NCBI GenBank assembly: GCA_019828545.1
Contig: JACVRA010000171.1
Span: forward strand, 186,001-250,000
Source of the DNA: Paracamarosporium sp. OC-R06-R3
Lineage: Eukaryota; Ascomycota; Dothideomycetes; Pleosporales; Didymosphaeriaceae
Length of the DNA: 64,000 nucleotides
Direction: 5' to 3'
Shown here: positions 10,747-21,807 of the stretch, piece after piece
Layout of the letters: every line of letters begins with the position of its first letter
Position numbering within the stretch: position 1 is the first letter of the stretch
Notes under the pieces: model-generated
Databases searched by the model: none
The model's input: only the letters and a program-made list of their open reading frames with translations
Told to the model about the DNA's origin: nothing
Made by a program: the position numbers and the translations under genes

Positions 10747-11205
10747 TCATGCACGCGCAGCCACCTGGCTAAGCGCTTGTATGATCGTTCTCTGTCTTCT
10801 TGTTTCGGGTTTGCTTTCTTCACAATTCTGAATCTTTGTTGTTGGCTCGCCTTTCTCTTCCCATCTGCTACATGCACGCTCTTTCTCGATCACTCGTTTC
10901 GTCCCTTGCTTTCTTCGCAATCTCAATTCATATACTCGCTCGCTAGATTCGCAGTCTGTATCTGATTGGTCTGGCTGTTCGGTCTGCAACAGTTCTCGTC
11001 GCAGTTGCTCAGTGTGTATCCTCTGGTAATGCAAAGGAACTCTTGTTGTGACGCAGAGTTCTTTAAGCATCTCACTTGTTTCCAGTGTTGGATCCGATAT
11101 TGTTTGGAACTGTGTGCCAATATGAAGATTTGTAACCGGATTGAGGTCACCTAGTTGCCTAGATGGCGCCTCGATGACACGTACTTCGTGGGCGACAGGG
11201 TACAT
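10747..11205 (-). CDS. hypothetical small charged protein (uncertain)
   Basis: An uninterrupted ATG-initiated frame of 152 codons. The product is hydrophilic and rich in Glu, Lys, Arg and Gln (for example LRRKQGTKRVIEKE), with no signal peptide, membrane segment or recognised domain. It resembles no family known to me. It stands alone in a 1.6-kb gap and may be a species-restricted orphan gene, part of an unrecognised transcript, or chance. Only the open length and unbiased composition support it. Confidence 0.25.
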   Translation of the reverse strand: MYPVAHEVRVIEAPSRQLGDLNPVTNLHIGTQFQTISDPTLETSEMLKELCVTTRVPLHYQRIHTEQLRRELLQTEQPDQSDTDCESSERVYELRLRRKQGTKRVIEKERACSRWEEKGEPTTKIQNCEESKPETRRQRTIIQALSQVAARA

Positions 11206-12089
11206 ATTTCGTACAATTGAGCCTTAAGTCGTGTGGCTGTATGCGATTTGGAATTGCGACCAGAGGCTATTGGTATAGATCTTTATGTTCTTCGTTGAGT
11301 GTCTAGGCTAGATGGAGAAGAGGTTCGTGAGCTTCAAGATGCATCGTCGCTCGTTATCGAGGCGGAGCTGTATATATTACATAGAGCGCGTAGGATTGTC
11401 TCAGCAACAAAGCCACCCTCTCACAGCCCCTTCCATGATCCACCATGTTCCTATGTCTGCGGAATTTAATTCTCCGAATGCAAAAAACGTGAGGTTCCGC
11501 CCCACTAGATCTGGATAGTGCGCACTTTATGCTTGAGCGATCGTGCTGCGCCACCCACGCGAGTCTAATCCTTTGACAGTGAAACGCTCATCCAAGCATG
11601 CTGGGATCGCTGTCGCAAGCCACAGTTCCTTAGCGTTATACTGTCGCACGAGCTGATTATTCTTAAGTACGCTATGAACCGGAGAAAAGGCAAGTGGTAA
11701 AACAACATCCATACATCTGCACAAGCCGCCACTCATACCGCCAAAACATCCGGTCTCTTCGCAAACTATTGTTCTGCTTGAACATTTCTCTCCTGATACC
11801 TTCGTCAATTTACCACATCAGCTTTTCTACCTATGCAGTGCGAAGATGCATGTCACGTCAGGTGGTCATGCCAATAGTTTTACTCAGACGAACGATGCAT
11901 GTCTTTAGGATTGACTTTGCGACGTCGATGTTCTTCACTCCGGAACTAAGCAAAGCAGAGTGCTGTTGAACAGTAACTGGTGCTGGTGGGCGAGGTTCAT
12001 GTCGCGTCAGACAGCGTTGGTGCTATAGAAAGGTTTAGGACCCACTTTTCACATACGTTGACATTTGCTACTGTTACCGTGACACAGCA

Positions 12090-13197
12090 TCAGTGATTTT
12101 TCTCAACAATCTCTTTTGCAAAGGCGGCAAATTCCCTCTTCTCGTCCACCGATTCCCACAAATTCGGTTGTGTGAACACAGCTAGAGTGTTTCTGGCCAC
12201 CTTTCCGCCTACACCTGCGCTTGCACCTCGGACAAAATGTGGAACAGCTTTAAACTTTCCTTTGGTGATGACCTCAAGCGCCTCGCCTGTCTGAAAACCT
12301 AGGCAATCACGCGGGATACCAACTTTCGTGACAGCGCCTGTCCGTGAATGGATGTACAACCCCGCCTTTGGATCTGGTGAGCGCTCGAGCTCTTTAAGTG
12401 GAGCAAAGGACGAGCCTGTCTGGGGTGGATGCTCAGCCTCATCGATGAACATAGCAGATGTTAGGCCGGTGAGGCATCCGTGGTCCAGGTGTGTGGCGCA
12501 CCAGTCATCTTCATCGCGTTCCTCCTTCGCCTCCTCCTCCTTGGGGAAATAATGGAGCAGCCGCGCCTTGGTGCTCACGCTCGTTTTGACGACATGCTCT
12601 AAGTAGCCCTTCTTGTACCCATCGATGTTTGCTTCAGCATACTTATCGCAGGCGCGTGCTACCAAAGCGGCGATGTCGATGATCAGAGTGCAGAGCTCAC
12701 CAAAGGTGGCTTCGAAATCCGGCAGGAGCTCTTTCGATGGCCATACATTTGGCGCAGTGTACTCGGGAAAAGAAGGGTATCTTTCAGCGACGGCGGACTG
12801 TTGGCTGGGGAAAAGCGGAGAGCAATTCACGTAGTAGGAGCCTTTGAGAGTGTCGTAGCGGCCGTCTTTGAGGGTTTCTTTACCGAGTGACCAACCGACG
12901 AGCCATTTTGCGGCTGGCGACTCGAGTTTCTCTAAGTCATCTTTGGGCAGGCTGGCGAGTGCGGAGGAGTAAGAGAGGAGGCGGTGTCTGAGGGAGTGGA
13001 ATTTTGCGGGGAGATCTTTGACCACAATTATGCCAAGAGAAGAGGGCCCGAATGCTTCTTCCAGGATGGAGAAGTCTACCCTATCTGCTTTGTATCAATG
13101 ACATAGGGACAACAGCTGAGAGGATAGTGGGCACACCATTCTTCAAATCTTCCAGACCTACGGTAACGGCGCTCTGCTGTGCTGCAGGATCGGCCAT
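12090..13197 (-). CDS. 2-oxoglutarate/Fe(II)-dependent oxygenase-like protein (clavaminate synthase-like fold)
   Basis: Protein of 351 residues with one intron (13085-13136). The N-terminal segment (VDFSILEEAFGPSSLGIIVV) is the substrate-entry region typical of the isopenicillin-N-synthase-like superfamily. The iron-binding His-x-Asp is in ATHLDHGCLTGL, the distal His is in VPHFVRGA, and the nearby Arg probably binds 2-oxoglutarate. The closest match I can recall is the plant and algal clavaminate synthase-like group, also present in fungi; no substrate is established for it as far as I know. A Lys/Glu/Asp-rich loop (EEEAKEERDEDD) precedes the metal motif. The start at 13197 gives a natural short N-terminus. 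It is divergent from FRG1 with only 218 bp between the two ATGs. Confidence 0.85.
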
Positions 13198-13415
13198 TTC
13201 GTCCAGTTGCTGTAGTGTGGACAACGCTCAGTTGCACATAATTACGCTTTATCTGAACTGCGGTCCGACCCACCACACTTGAGAAGGGCTTGACATTCAC
13301 ACCCACACGCCGGGACCTGCCCAACTCGGCTAGCGCGCATTCTGCCGCCCACGTCCGCCGGCGCATCCCGCACCGCATTACCTCATCAGCCTCTCCACGT
13401 CGACACGCGTGCAAC

Positions 13416-14284
13416 ATGGTGAAGCCTCTCAGCTTCAAGGGCGACAAGAAGGTCAAGAAGCGCAAGCGCGCCGCCGACGATGCCGATGCCGACACCGACG
13501 CACCGGCCTCCAAGGCCCTGGCCGCGACGAGCTCGACCGCCGACGCCGCTGCAGACGACGACTCGTGGGTGAACGCCGATGCGCCCACCGATGTCGCGGG
13601 ACCCATCATCGTGGTCCTGCCTACAGAGCCGCCGACATGCCTGGCCTGCGACGCCAATGGGAAGGTCTTCTGCAGCACAATCGAGAACTGCGTCGAGGGT
13701 GATCCCGCCACGAGCGAGCCGCACGACGTGCGGCAGGTCTGGGTGGCCACGAGAGTTGCAGGAACCGAATCTTTCAGCCTGAAAGGTCATCATGGACGGT
13801 TCGTCCCTCCTTATGCCTGAAGGATACGTGTGGCATGTGCTAATTGTGGGTGGGCAGCTATCTGGGTTGCGACAAGTACGGCATATTGAGTGCGACATCG
13901 ACCGCCATCTCGCCCGCCGAATCCTTCGTCGTCGTGCCTGTGCCGGACAACCCCTCAGCGTTTGGTCTGCAGACTGCCCGCGATACGTTCCTTACCATCG
14001 ACGACTCCAAGGCCAGCGGACCCGACGTGCGCGGTGATGCCGAGAGCATAACGTTTAATACTACGTTTCGGATACGAATGCAGGCGCGCTTTAAGCCGAG
14101 ACATAAGGTTGCCAAACAGGAGAAGGCACTGGAAAAGATCAGCAAGAAGGAACTAGAGGGCATCGTTGGGCGGAAATTGGAAGACGACGAGGTGAGGAAG
14201 CTGAGGAAGGCGCGGAGAGAGGGTAACTTTCATGAAGTTTCGCTAGGGTTGAAGGTCAAGTCTAGCCACGACAAGTATGCTTGA
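13416..14284 (+). CDS. FRG1: FRG1-like nuclear protein
   Basis: FRG1-family protein of 269 residues with one intron (13799-13857). The family's N-terminus MVKPLSFKGDKKVKKRKR (a nuclear localisation-type basic run) fixes the start at 13416, although the frame is open further upstream. A low-complexity Ala/Asp stretch follows. The beta-trefoil (fascin-like) core includes LKGHHGRYLGCDKYG, spanning the splice junction, and SITFNTTFRIRMQARFKP. The C-terminal basic segment (KQEKALEKISKKELEG) is family-typical. FRG1 proteins are nuclear/nucleolar RNA-associated factors linked to pre-mRNA processing and actin bundling in animals; the fungal role is less defined. Length is normal for the family. Confidence 0.93.
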
Positions 14285-14615
14285 GGAGCGGCAGGAAATC
14301 AAAAGCAATGACAACTGTGCTACCTCGGCTCGAAGATTCTTTGATCAGACGCGTGGTTTTCGAAGGGGCCTCGTGCCCTCCGCTTTCTGGTGCCCTCTTT
14401 CTGACGTCCATCCATCTCTGCCCACCTGACTGCCATTGACTCGCTGGAGTATTTCAACCTTTCCTTCACCGGATTTCGCACACCATGCTCACCTTGATGC
14501 CAAACGGCCAGACATAGAAGTTTGTGGCTGGCTGCTGAGCGTGCGATGATGAGAGTACCGTAATCAGTACGCCCATCGTCACACATCGTATCTATGTAGT
14601 TATGCCAAATGAGAT
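14285..14615. other. intergenic, convergent 3' ends
   Basis: Short region between the convergent FRG1-like and PRX-like2 genes. Nothing recognised. Confidence 0.5.
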
Positions 14616-15382
14616 TTACTCGACGCCAATAATGCTGGCTAACTCGGTCACGTTGGTGTGGTCGACCGTATTCTGCATTCTATGCATGAATTCGCAACTC
14701 CCATCTACCAAACCTTTAGTATGGAGACAGATGTCTGCGGAAACGGGACTAGATGGTAATCTCACCAGCCCCTATGATCATCTCTCCTCCATTCAGACTC
14801 TTCGGCCCAATATAGGCCGTATGCTGTAAGTTACTTAGAGCTCCCTTGATTCCACCAAGGACCCGACCAACTGTGCCTCCCGCATCCTGCATGTAGTCTT
14901 TCTTCTCGGTCCCGCCACTCTCTTCTTTGAGTGTTGATTTGAATTTCAAGATCGCATGGATCCGACATGTCGGATCTGTGTAGATGGGGTAGGCGGATGA
15001 GGTCGTGCGAGCATAAGTGTCAATGGGTTGGTGTGAGCCGTTGCCGATTATAAGAACTAGTCATGGTTAGACGAAGCTTCTCATAACGGCCCTACGTACT
15101 TTGAGTGTTGTTTGGCAATTTCGAAGGCGGAATGGTCTCGCTAACGGCACGGACGTAGGCTTGACAGTTCAAGCACCCTTCTCCGTCAACATCATGATGA
15201 AGGGGTAACGTGGTCTACGCACAGTAATGCCTCGTAAAGATCAACACGGTTCGCTTGCCCTTGATCAAGTCGCCGAGTGTGTACGTCTTCCCCTCTCGAT
15301 CGTATACCTGGATTCCTGTTGCTTCATGGACCTCGCCTGGTGTGGGGCAAGTTTGGTTGTCTGCTGTATCGTAGGTCCCCAT
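14616..15382 (-). CDS. AhpC/TSA-type PRX-like2 protein (splicing of last exon uncertain)
   Basis: Thioredoxin-fold redox protein of the PRX-like2 (AhpC-TSA_2) group, 215 residues in the proposed model. Introns at 15178-15222 and 15057-15099 restore FTRHYWCLNCQAYVRAVS, which carries the family CxxC active site, and ILIIGNGSHQPIDTYA. The start at 15382 (MGTYDTADNQTCPTPGEVH) sits just before the first strand. The last join is odd. The conserved ending CEFMHRMQNTVDHTNVTELA is out of frame with GGEMIIGAG; only a 31-nt GT-AG interval (14735-14765) keeps it in frame, shorter than any other intron here. Either this is a real ultra-short intron, or the 3' end carries an indel. Substrate unknown; family members reduce peroxides or prostaglandin-like compounds. 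Confidence 0.8.
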
Positions 15383-17337
15383 CACTGACGAAGCCCGCTT
15401 GTGGACGTTGCGCTGAGATGAAAATCCCTTTTTCTACACAACCACTGCAACTACGGTCCTTATACGCGCTGGCCTGGTGTGGGAAGCAAAGAGAATTTGG
15501 CCGTGCAAGCAAACAGTCACTTCGAAAAAGAGCTTTTCTATTAGTCGACCAGAAGCTGGACCTGTATCTTGATCGAACGTAGCTCACCAATTTGGAAGTT
15601 GTAAAGGCTATCTTTAAGACATCGATGGATCGGGACATTTGAGGAGCGAACAAAGACCCCTTACGACGTAACACGCGCCCCGCCACTTCTTTCAGCTTAG
15701 CGTATACCCCTCCTGAGGCGTATTTGGGGTAGAGAGCACGCTATGCGCTAGGTTCTCTGGTTGCTGCAAACAACGCAATTACTATGCTTAAACTTTAGCA
15801 AATCGTTATTGAATATTCTTCACAACGAAAGTCTTCGGCGAGAGATCTTTAAGACGTTAAGATCTAGAGTATTTTGGAGTCCATTCGTCCTGTCGCTATT
15901 ACAAAAGTAATGCAACGCGTGTAAGTACTCTCGGTCATAATAGAATAAACGATATTGAGTTGATTCACCGAGCATTGCCAAGACTGTAAGTTTGCAGGGT
16001 AGGCTTGCCGCTTTGTGTGGTTAGAAACGCAGAAACTCTCGACTCTACTATCAAGTACACATGTACTAACCAATCTTTACCTCCAATTTAATCAGGTAAA
16101 GCAACAAATGAAATTCATTTCACTCTTCCGTTAATGATTCTGTGATACAGAATGCTTGATCGACTCATTTCAAGCACCTTCTTTCAAAAACAAGTATATA
16201 CTAACAATCTTTCATAACGAAATATGCGCTTAATATATTACATCGCGAGTCGGGCGAAAGTAAGACTTTGATGCCAATTAGTTTTTATACCCAGATTATA
16301 CGACTAGGACGCGAGGCTTCGAACATTCGATTACAAGGGCATGTCGACAGCTCCCATAGCGGTTGTATTACAAAGAGTGACGATTCAGCTGCTCGTTTCG
16401 GAAAACAATTTGCGCCGGTTGAATAGGGGAATTCAGGTACTTCCTTGTAACTCTAAACACTATCTAAAATCAAGACATGTATCTATGATAGTCTCATCTA
16501 TGCCTCTATTTGACACTGTCGCTATGACTTACATTACAAAATGCGGAACTCGTCTCTATCGCCCAGTTTGTCGGCCATCATATATTCTCATTGCATCTCG
16601 CATCTTAAACGGGTATTCGGCTTCAACCCCGTTATCTAAGGCGGCCCTTGTCGGTCCCAATATTTTAAGCGCTCGAGATTTATCAAAAATCTATTGGCTG
16701 TGCCACTGCTACCCTTTAGAATTTGGGGGCTTCTTGCATCCTGCAGCGGGCTTTCGTATTGGTGGCCTGGATTCCAGAATGTTTGTTGGAGATACATTAA
16801 ACCGAATGGTGCAAAAACAGGGCTAGAAGCTAAACAAAGCGAATTGCACAATGTCGTGATGCTGGGCTTCTGCCCCCACACGACCCAGAGTGGAATAGGC
16901 CCGTTTCGCATCCACAGTACTTAACCTCTATTAGCCTAAACCGTAGCCTTTGGAGTCCGGGCTTTGAACGGGCTTCGGGGCTCCTCGAAATATTGCTGCA
17001 AATAACCTGTCCGTTGTAAGGCGGGTCACTTACACCTGGTTCCCAGTGGGGCTGCATCGTATTCTACGGTGAATAGCTAAATAGATCCTAAAATAATCTT
17101 CAGTATGGTCTGAGCTTACTATCTTTAGTAGGGAGCGGGAGGCTAACGCCCGTAAGGCCAAAAATTTGCTGAGGACCTATACTCATCCCTGTCCCAACCA
17201 GCGGTGATTTGAAAGGTCAATACATCAGTTGTGAACGAGCTACAAGTCGTATATAACATCCAGGCAAAGGCTTTCAAGTATCTGCTACCCATACAACTCA
17301 TTTTTTTTTTTTTTGGTTTCATCGACGCTCCTTCATC
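15383..17337. other. gene-sparse intergenic region
   Basis: Almost 2 kb, locally AT-rich (15.75-16.3 kb). A few chance open frames lack any family signature. I see no terminal repeats or transposase remnants. The end is the upstream region of the GH43 gene, with a T tract at 17301-17314. Confidence 0.5.
17301..17314 (+). repeat. poly(T) tract in the GH43 upstream region
   Basis: Fourteen T residues lying 23 bases before the GH43 start codon, probably in its 5' leader or core promoter. Confidence 0.6.
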
Positions 17338-18487
17338 ATGTTTTTCTCTCTTTTTGCGGTCTTCGCAGCTTCGGCGCTAGCATCGCCTCTTTCGTCTGCC
17401 GATGTACTCCCAGAAACCCGCGATGTAGCATGCCATGGCATAGAAGGGCCTTTTCTTGAAAGCAATTTTCCTGATCCATGTACGTTTAAAGAAGAACAGG
17501 AGACTGTTCAATGCTAACATCTTTTCCAGCGCTTACAAAGGTGGACGATACGTGGTACGCGTTCGCTACCTGGAACGGTAAAGACTACCGAGGCGCAGAA
17601 AGTAAGAACTTTTCAAGTGGATGGGAGCGATTCAAGAGTGGGAAGGTATTGGCGATCGAAGAGTCAACTTGGGCAATCGCCGATCGCGTGTGGGCGCCGG
17701 ATGTTATGCGAAGAACAGACGGCAAATATGTGATGTGGGTTAACATCCTGATTTATCCCCAACAATGATTCCTAATGCTTTTCTAGGTACTTTGGGGCAA
17801 GAGATAATAAAAAGCCCCCGAGGCAGTGTATTGGGGCTGCCCTTAGCGACAAGATCCATGGCACGTTTCATCCTGTCAACGACTTTGTGCAGTGCAACCG
17901 CTCTTCAAATGGCCTCATAGACCCTGCTTGGTTCAAGGATACAGATGGTAGACAATACATTGTCTACAAGACTGAGACCCCCTACAACTGGTTAGAAATC
18001 AGGGAAGTAGCCAACTCAGGTGAGTATTCCGTAGCCGGCCTGAAAATAGGAAATAGCTAACCCAGGATCAGGACCTAAGGAAGGTGTTCAATGGATTGGC
18101 AACGCGCAAAAACTCCTGAAACCCCGCAGCCAGGGCTTCTGGGACGGAAATAACATGGAAGCACCCTATATCTTCAAGCGTGGTGGCATTTACTTTCTAA
18201 CATACAGTACCCACTGGACGAACAACGAAACCTATGACGTTCAATACGCTACATCAAAGAATGTCATGGGACCGTATACGAGAGTAAAAGAGCCTCTAGT
18301 CAAGAGTGGTACAAAATTTGGGTGTGAACTGGTAGGACCAGGTGGTGCGAGCTTCCAGCGATGGGGAGATGATAAGACCTTGAAGATGGTATTTCACGGG
18401 CTGGGAAAGGAGCGGAGAGTACAGCAGAGACCTATGTATACGGCTACTGTACATGTTGATGGGGATAAGCTCGAGATCAAAGCTTAG
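17338..18487 (+). CDS. secreted glycoside hydrolase family 43
   Basis: Extracellular five-bladed beta-propeller glycosidase of 333 residues with introns at 17480-17529, 17735-17786 and 18020-18065. A clear signal peptide (MFFSLFAVFAASALASPLSS) begins at the only suitable ATG. The three GH43 acidic residues can be placed: general base Asp46 in FPDPSLTK, the pKa-modulating Asp in GLIDPAWFKDTDG, and the acid Glu in NNMEAPYIFK. Supporting motifs are WAPDV and YFGARD. GH43 enzymes are arabinanases, arabinofuranosidases and xylosidases acting on plant cell-wall hemicellulose or pectin side chains; the exact activity is not readable here. No carbohydrate-binding module is attached. It is an isolated gene in a sparse region. 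Confidence 0.92.
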
Positions 18488-19345
18488 GTGTTGCGGTGTA
18501 GATTAGTAGGGGCAATATTTGGGGGTTATTGTAGAGGATACGTAGGTTTGTTCGAGATGGATAAGATGATTCTAGATGGACAGTGTGTACTTTCAGGGCC
18601 GATTAAAATGTGTTTATAACGTAATAGCTTCTAGCCCATGTGTGTTGTCTACTCTGGTGACGTCCTCGGAGTCAACTCCCTGGAAGGGAAATTTACCTCG
18701 TAGGTGCGAGTACACAAGGTCGTAGGACTAGAGGTGACCTACTGTCTTCATCGAACTCATTCTTGTATTCTTTTGATGTAGGATTGCTGGGAAAATGGCA
18801 GAGATCCAACTTGAGAGCTAGGACGCTCCAAAAGCCCTACTCGCCCGTGGGTGACAATAAGCGGCGTAGAACGAGAATGTCACGCATGCCATATGTATAG
18901 TAGAGACATCATAAAATCACGAAATTTTGCGATGTATCTTTCTCAAACATTTCGTAACGTACAAACTAGATGGAAAAGTGGATAGAGTATTGTAGTATCA
19001 TTAGTCAAATAGAAAAGAACTATCATGTTCATTAACACAAGGTTTTCGTACGTACGATGCTGAATATTGAACTGGATCAGAAGCAGCAATGATGTCGATA
19101 TCGTCACACCCGAAGTAGATTGAAGGGAATCTGAGATTATTATTAGGAGCTAGATGATACAATCCACAGAGATCATTCATTTAGCAATCGTTACACGAAT
19201 GGGAATAACACCGCAGGATGACCGCTCAATATTCACCAGCCAACCAAACCATGAACGAATCGGCGCTGTTAAGTCTTTGTTTAGAGCGCTAGACGGGAGA
19301 GTGTACACTCATTTCTCCATATACCATTGGTGCAGCTGCTGAAAG
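18488..19345. other. intergenic, convergent 3' ends
   Basis: About 0.86 kb between GH43 (+) and the cyclase (-). Nothing recognised. Confidence 0.5.
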
Positions 19346-21807
19346 TTAGTTTTGCGCAAGCTTCCTCATCGCCGGGACATATTCGTGCTCGTATCGACCT
19401 AAAGCTCGAATCGAGAAGTGAAACTTGTAATTGGGGTATTCGATCGTGCTAGCTTCCGTAAGCATAGATATTCATAATATCAACAGGCTTATATACCAAG
19501 TGCAGTTAAAAATGCCCTCGACCGCTTCTTGTAACCACTCTCCGTTGGACTGTTGACGATGACGTATGAGCTAGCACAAGTCAACCACGTTTATTAACAA
19601 GCGATGTGGACATGGTCTGGGGTTACCTCGAGTCCGCGCGCAATAACCGCTCGATTGGGGTAACGGGCAGCCATCAACCCAAGCACTGCCCATGCGGTAT
19701 TTACCACCTGGCTCTCTTTGTGTTCGACGTACTCTTGGCGCTCACAGCTTTCCCAATGCTCACCCCATCCTCCATCGTCTTTCTGTTTGCCTACAAGGAA
19801 TGTGCATGCTCGTCTAACTTCTTCTGACGTTTCCCACGACAAGCCGCTAACAGCCAGACCTTCAAGCGCGAACATCGTGCCGTATGTGAAACAGATGCCC
19901 CATGATCCATACCAGCCACCATCTGGCCGTTGCGAGCTCTTAAGATATCCTGTAGCAGACTGTACTACGGCTTCAATGTCCTTCTCCGCATAAGAGGGGT
20001 GGTGCTTGCGGAACATCGACAGTGCCGTGAGGACGGCTGTGGTGCACTCAGGATACGAATATTCTACCAGACACCGATCAAATATCTCGGCAGGATTCAG
20101 AAGCTCCACATATGCGCCAACGCGAGCTTTCTCATAGCTTCCGAATCCAAGATCGGGATTTTGCATGGTTAGCAACGTATCGACACAATCGAACAATCTG
20201 TCCTCTGGAATGATCTTCGGAAAACCACTTGCTCCAAGTCAGTCATTACAACGAACATGTGTCTGGGTTCTAGAGTAGAGAAACTTACAGTACTTCTTGT
20301 AGCATTAGCGTCGCCTTCAAACCCTCTGCCGAGCAATCGGACACAAAGTAACTCTGATCTTTCGTACTAAAAGGCCATCCACCCTTTCTCTTCTGCCGGA
20401 ATGGATCATCCAAGTCGTCACGAAATTGTGACACTTCGATAAATTTATGGGCCTTGTGCAGAATTCCCTGGAATCTTGGGTCTTCTCCCAAGCCAGATTC
20501 AACAATCGCTATAACAGAGAATACAGTGTCCCATAATTGAGCGCCGTTAGTTCCTCCACAGTTCAAACCGTTTTGATCTCGCCAAAGAAACGGAAGTATT
20601 TTCTCGTGATGATGTTGCACAGCCTTGCTCTGAGCACCATCACTGAAATGAACAGCTACCGTATGAAAAGCTTTGTTCACTGTTGCAATATCGTTATAGG
20701 ATGTGTTATCATCCTCGCGTCTGATGAGTTCGCGTACCACAGTATTAGCTCGATCGTGTACCCACCAAGGTCGGAGATACCACTCCCAAGCGCGGAAAAG
20801 GTGATTGGCCACCGAAAGGAATCGATTCAGCGGCCGCTTCCTATCAAGTGGGCAGACATCGTGGAGATACGTGGTGAAGTCGATCGAGTCGTAAGGTTGG
20901 CAGTAAAGTTCGTTTCGAAGCTCAAGTACAAGCTCATTGAGCTCCATTTGACACCGGTTCGAGTACAAATAAGATACCGGAAGATAGACAGCACGACATT
21001 GCACCCACCATCTCCATGGATGGATCGGCACCCAAGAAGGAAGAATCCTAACTTTCTAAGCATGTAGCAGAACTTATGTGTGAATTGCGACGTACCACAT
21101 CTCTGATGGCACCGGTTGTACCCCCTCCCACTTGTACAGGTTGAGAGGTGCGAGCCAATACCTCGCCCACTGTGGTGCTAAAGCCGCACCACCTGCTTTT
21201 GTCAGTCGAGAATGGCCATTAAACCATCTCGGCCATACTTACCGAGGGCATGAATGCGCGCTCTTGCTCTCACAGCTACAGTGTAAGTGGCTTTCATGCC
21301 AAGTATCCTAAGCGTCACATAGTATAGGACTGTCGCAAAGAGGGTAGATTTTCCATAGATGTGGAGGCCCCATCCGCCGTCTTCATTTTGGTGATGGCAG
21401 ACCCACTGTATCATGTCAATTGCCCACTCTTCTGGGATCCTCCCTTCGGTGATATAAAGAGCCATAACAATGCCCGGAAGTGTGAAGCACGGGCCGGCAT
21501 AGCTTGACGCCCAATGACCGTCCTCAAGCTGAAGCTGTGAGTAGAACAGCAAGCCATTGCGCGCAGCATCGAGATAAGAATGGGCTGCAGGCAGTGAATT
21601 ATTTGGCTTCATACGTTAGCCTTTTGCGCTGGAACATAGACATGTTGATAATACCCGCGGAAGACCGAGAAAGTATAGCTCTGCAAACGTTTGTGGGCTC
21701 GCTATACTGTCGCTCTGTGTAAGATAGTTCCAATGATGAACGCCTTCTTCATTCGTACGAAGCCTCCACCGCCTGGCATCGATGGTCGGTAGAGCATATT
21801 CATTCAT
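19346..21807 (-). CDS. oxidosqualene cyclase (lanosterol synthase-like, divergent active site)
   Basis: Triterpene cyclase of 709 residues with six introns (21607-21654, 21193-21242, 21048-21095, 20228-20288, 19550-19626, 19449-19496). It converts 2,3-oxidosqualene to a cyclic triterpenoid and is expected on ER or lipid-droplet membranes. N-terminal DARRWRL and ELYFLGLPR, several QW repeats (for example DGGWGLHIYG, PDGGWYGSWG, DGGWGEHWES) and the C-terminus YPNYKFHFSIRALGRYEHEY are diagnostic. The protonating motif is VSDCSAEG, where DCTAE is usual; the essential Asp is retained. In WWVQCRAVYLPVSYLY, Gln221 replaces the His of yeast Erg7 WxHxR (His234). EYSYPECT keeps the Tyr of the YxECT motif but has Pro before Glu. 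It is either a specialised paralogue making another triterpene or a weakened enzyme. No P450 or other obvious tailoring gene adjoins it. Confidence 0.93.

Larger units (their letters stand above)
10446..12089. other. intergenic, 3' region of amidase
   Basis: About 1.6 kb. A polyadenylation-like AATAAA lies at 10456-10461, shortly after the amidase stop. One uncertain small reading frame (10747-11205, - strand) is listed separately. No other gene or RNA was recognised. Confidence 0.45.

Noticed and set aside
15750..16330. A RIP-degraded transposon remnant
   Set aside because: AT-rich but without terminal repeats, target-site duplication or recognisable transposase or reverse-transcriptase fragments.
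16341..16826. A 161-codon plus-strand frame in the gene-sparse region
   Set aside because: Composition is random-like, no domain and no splice context; treated as chance.
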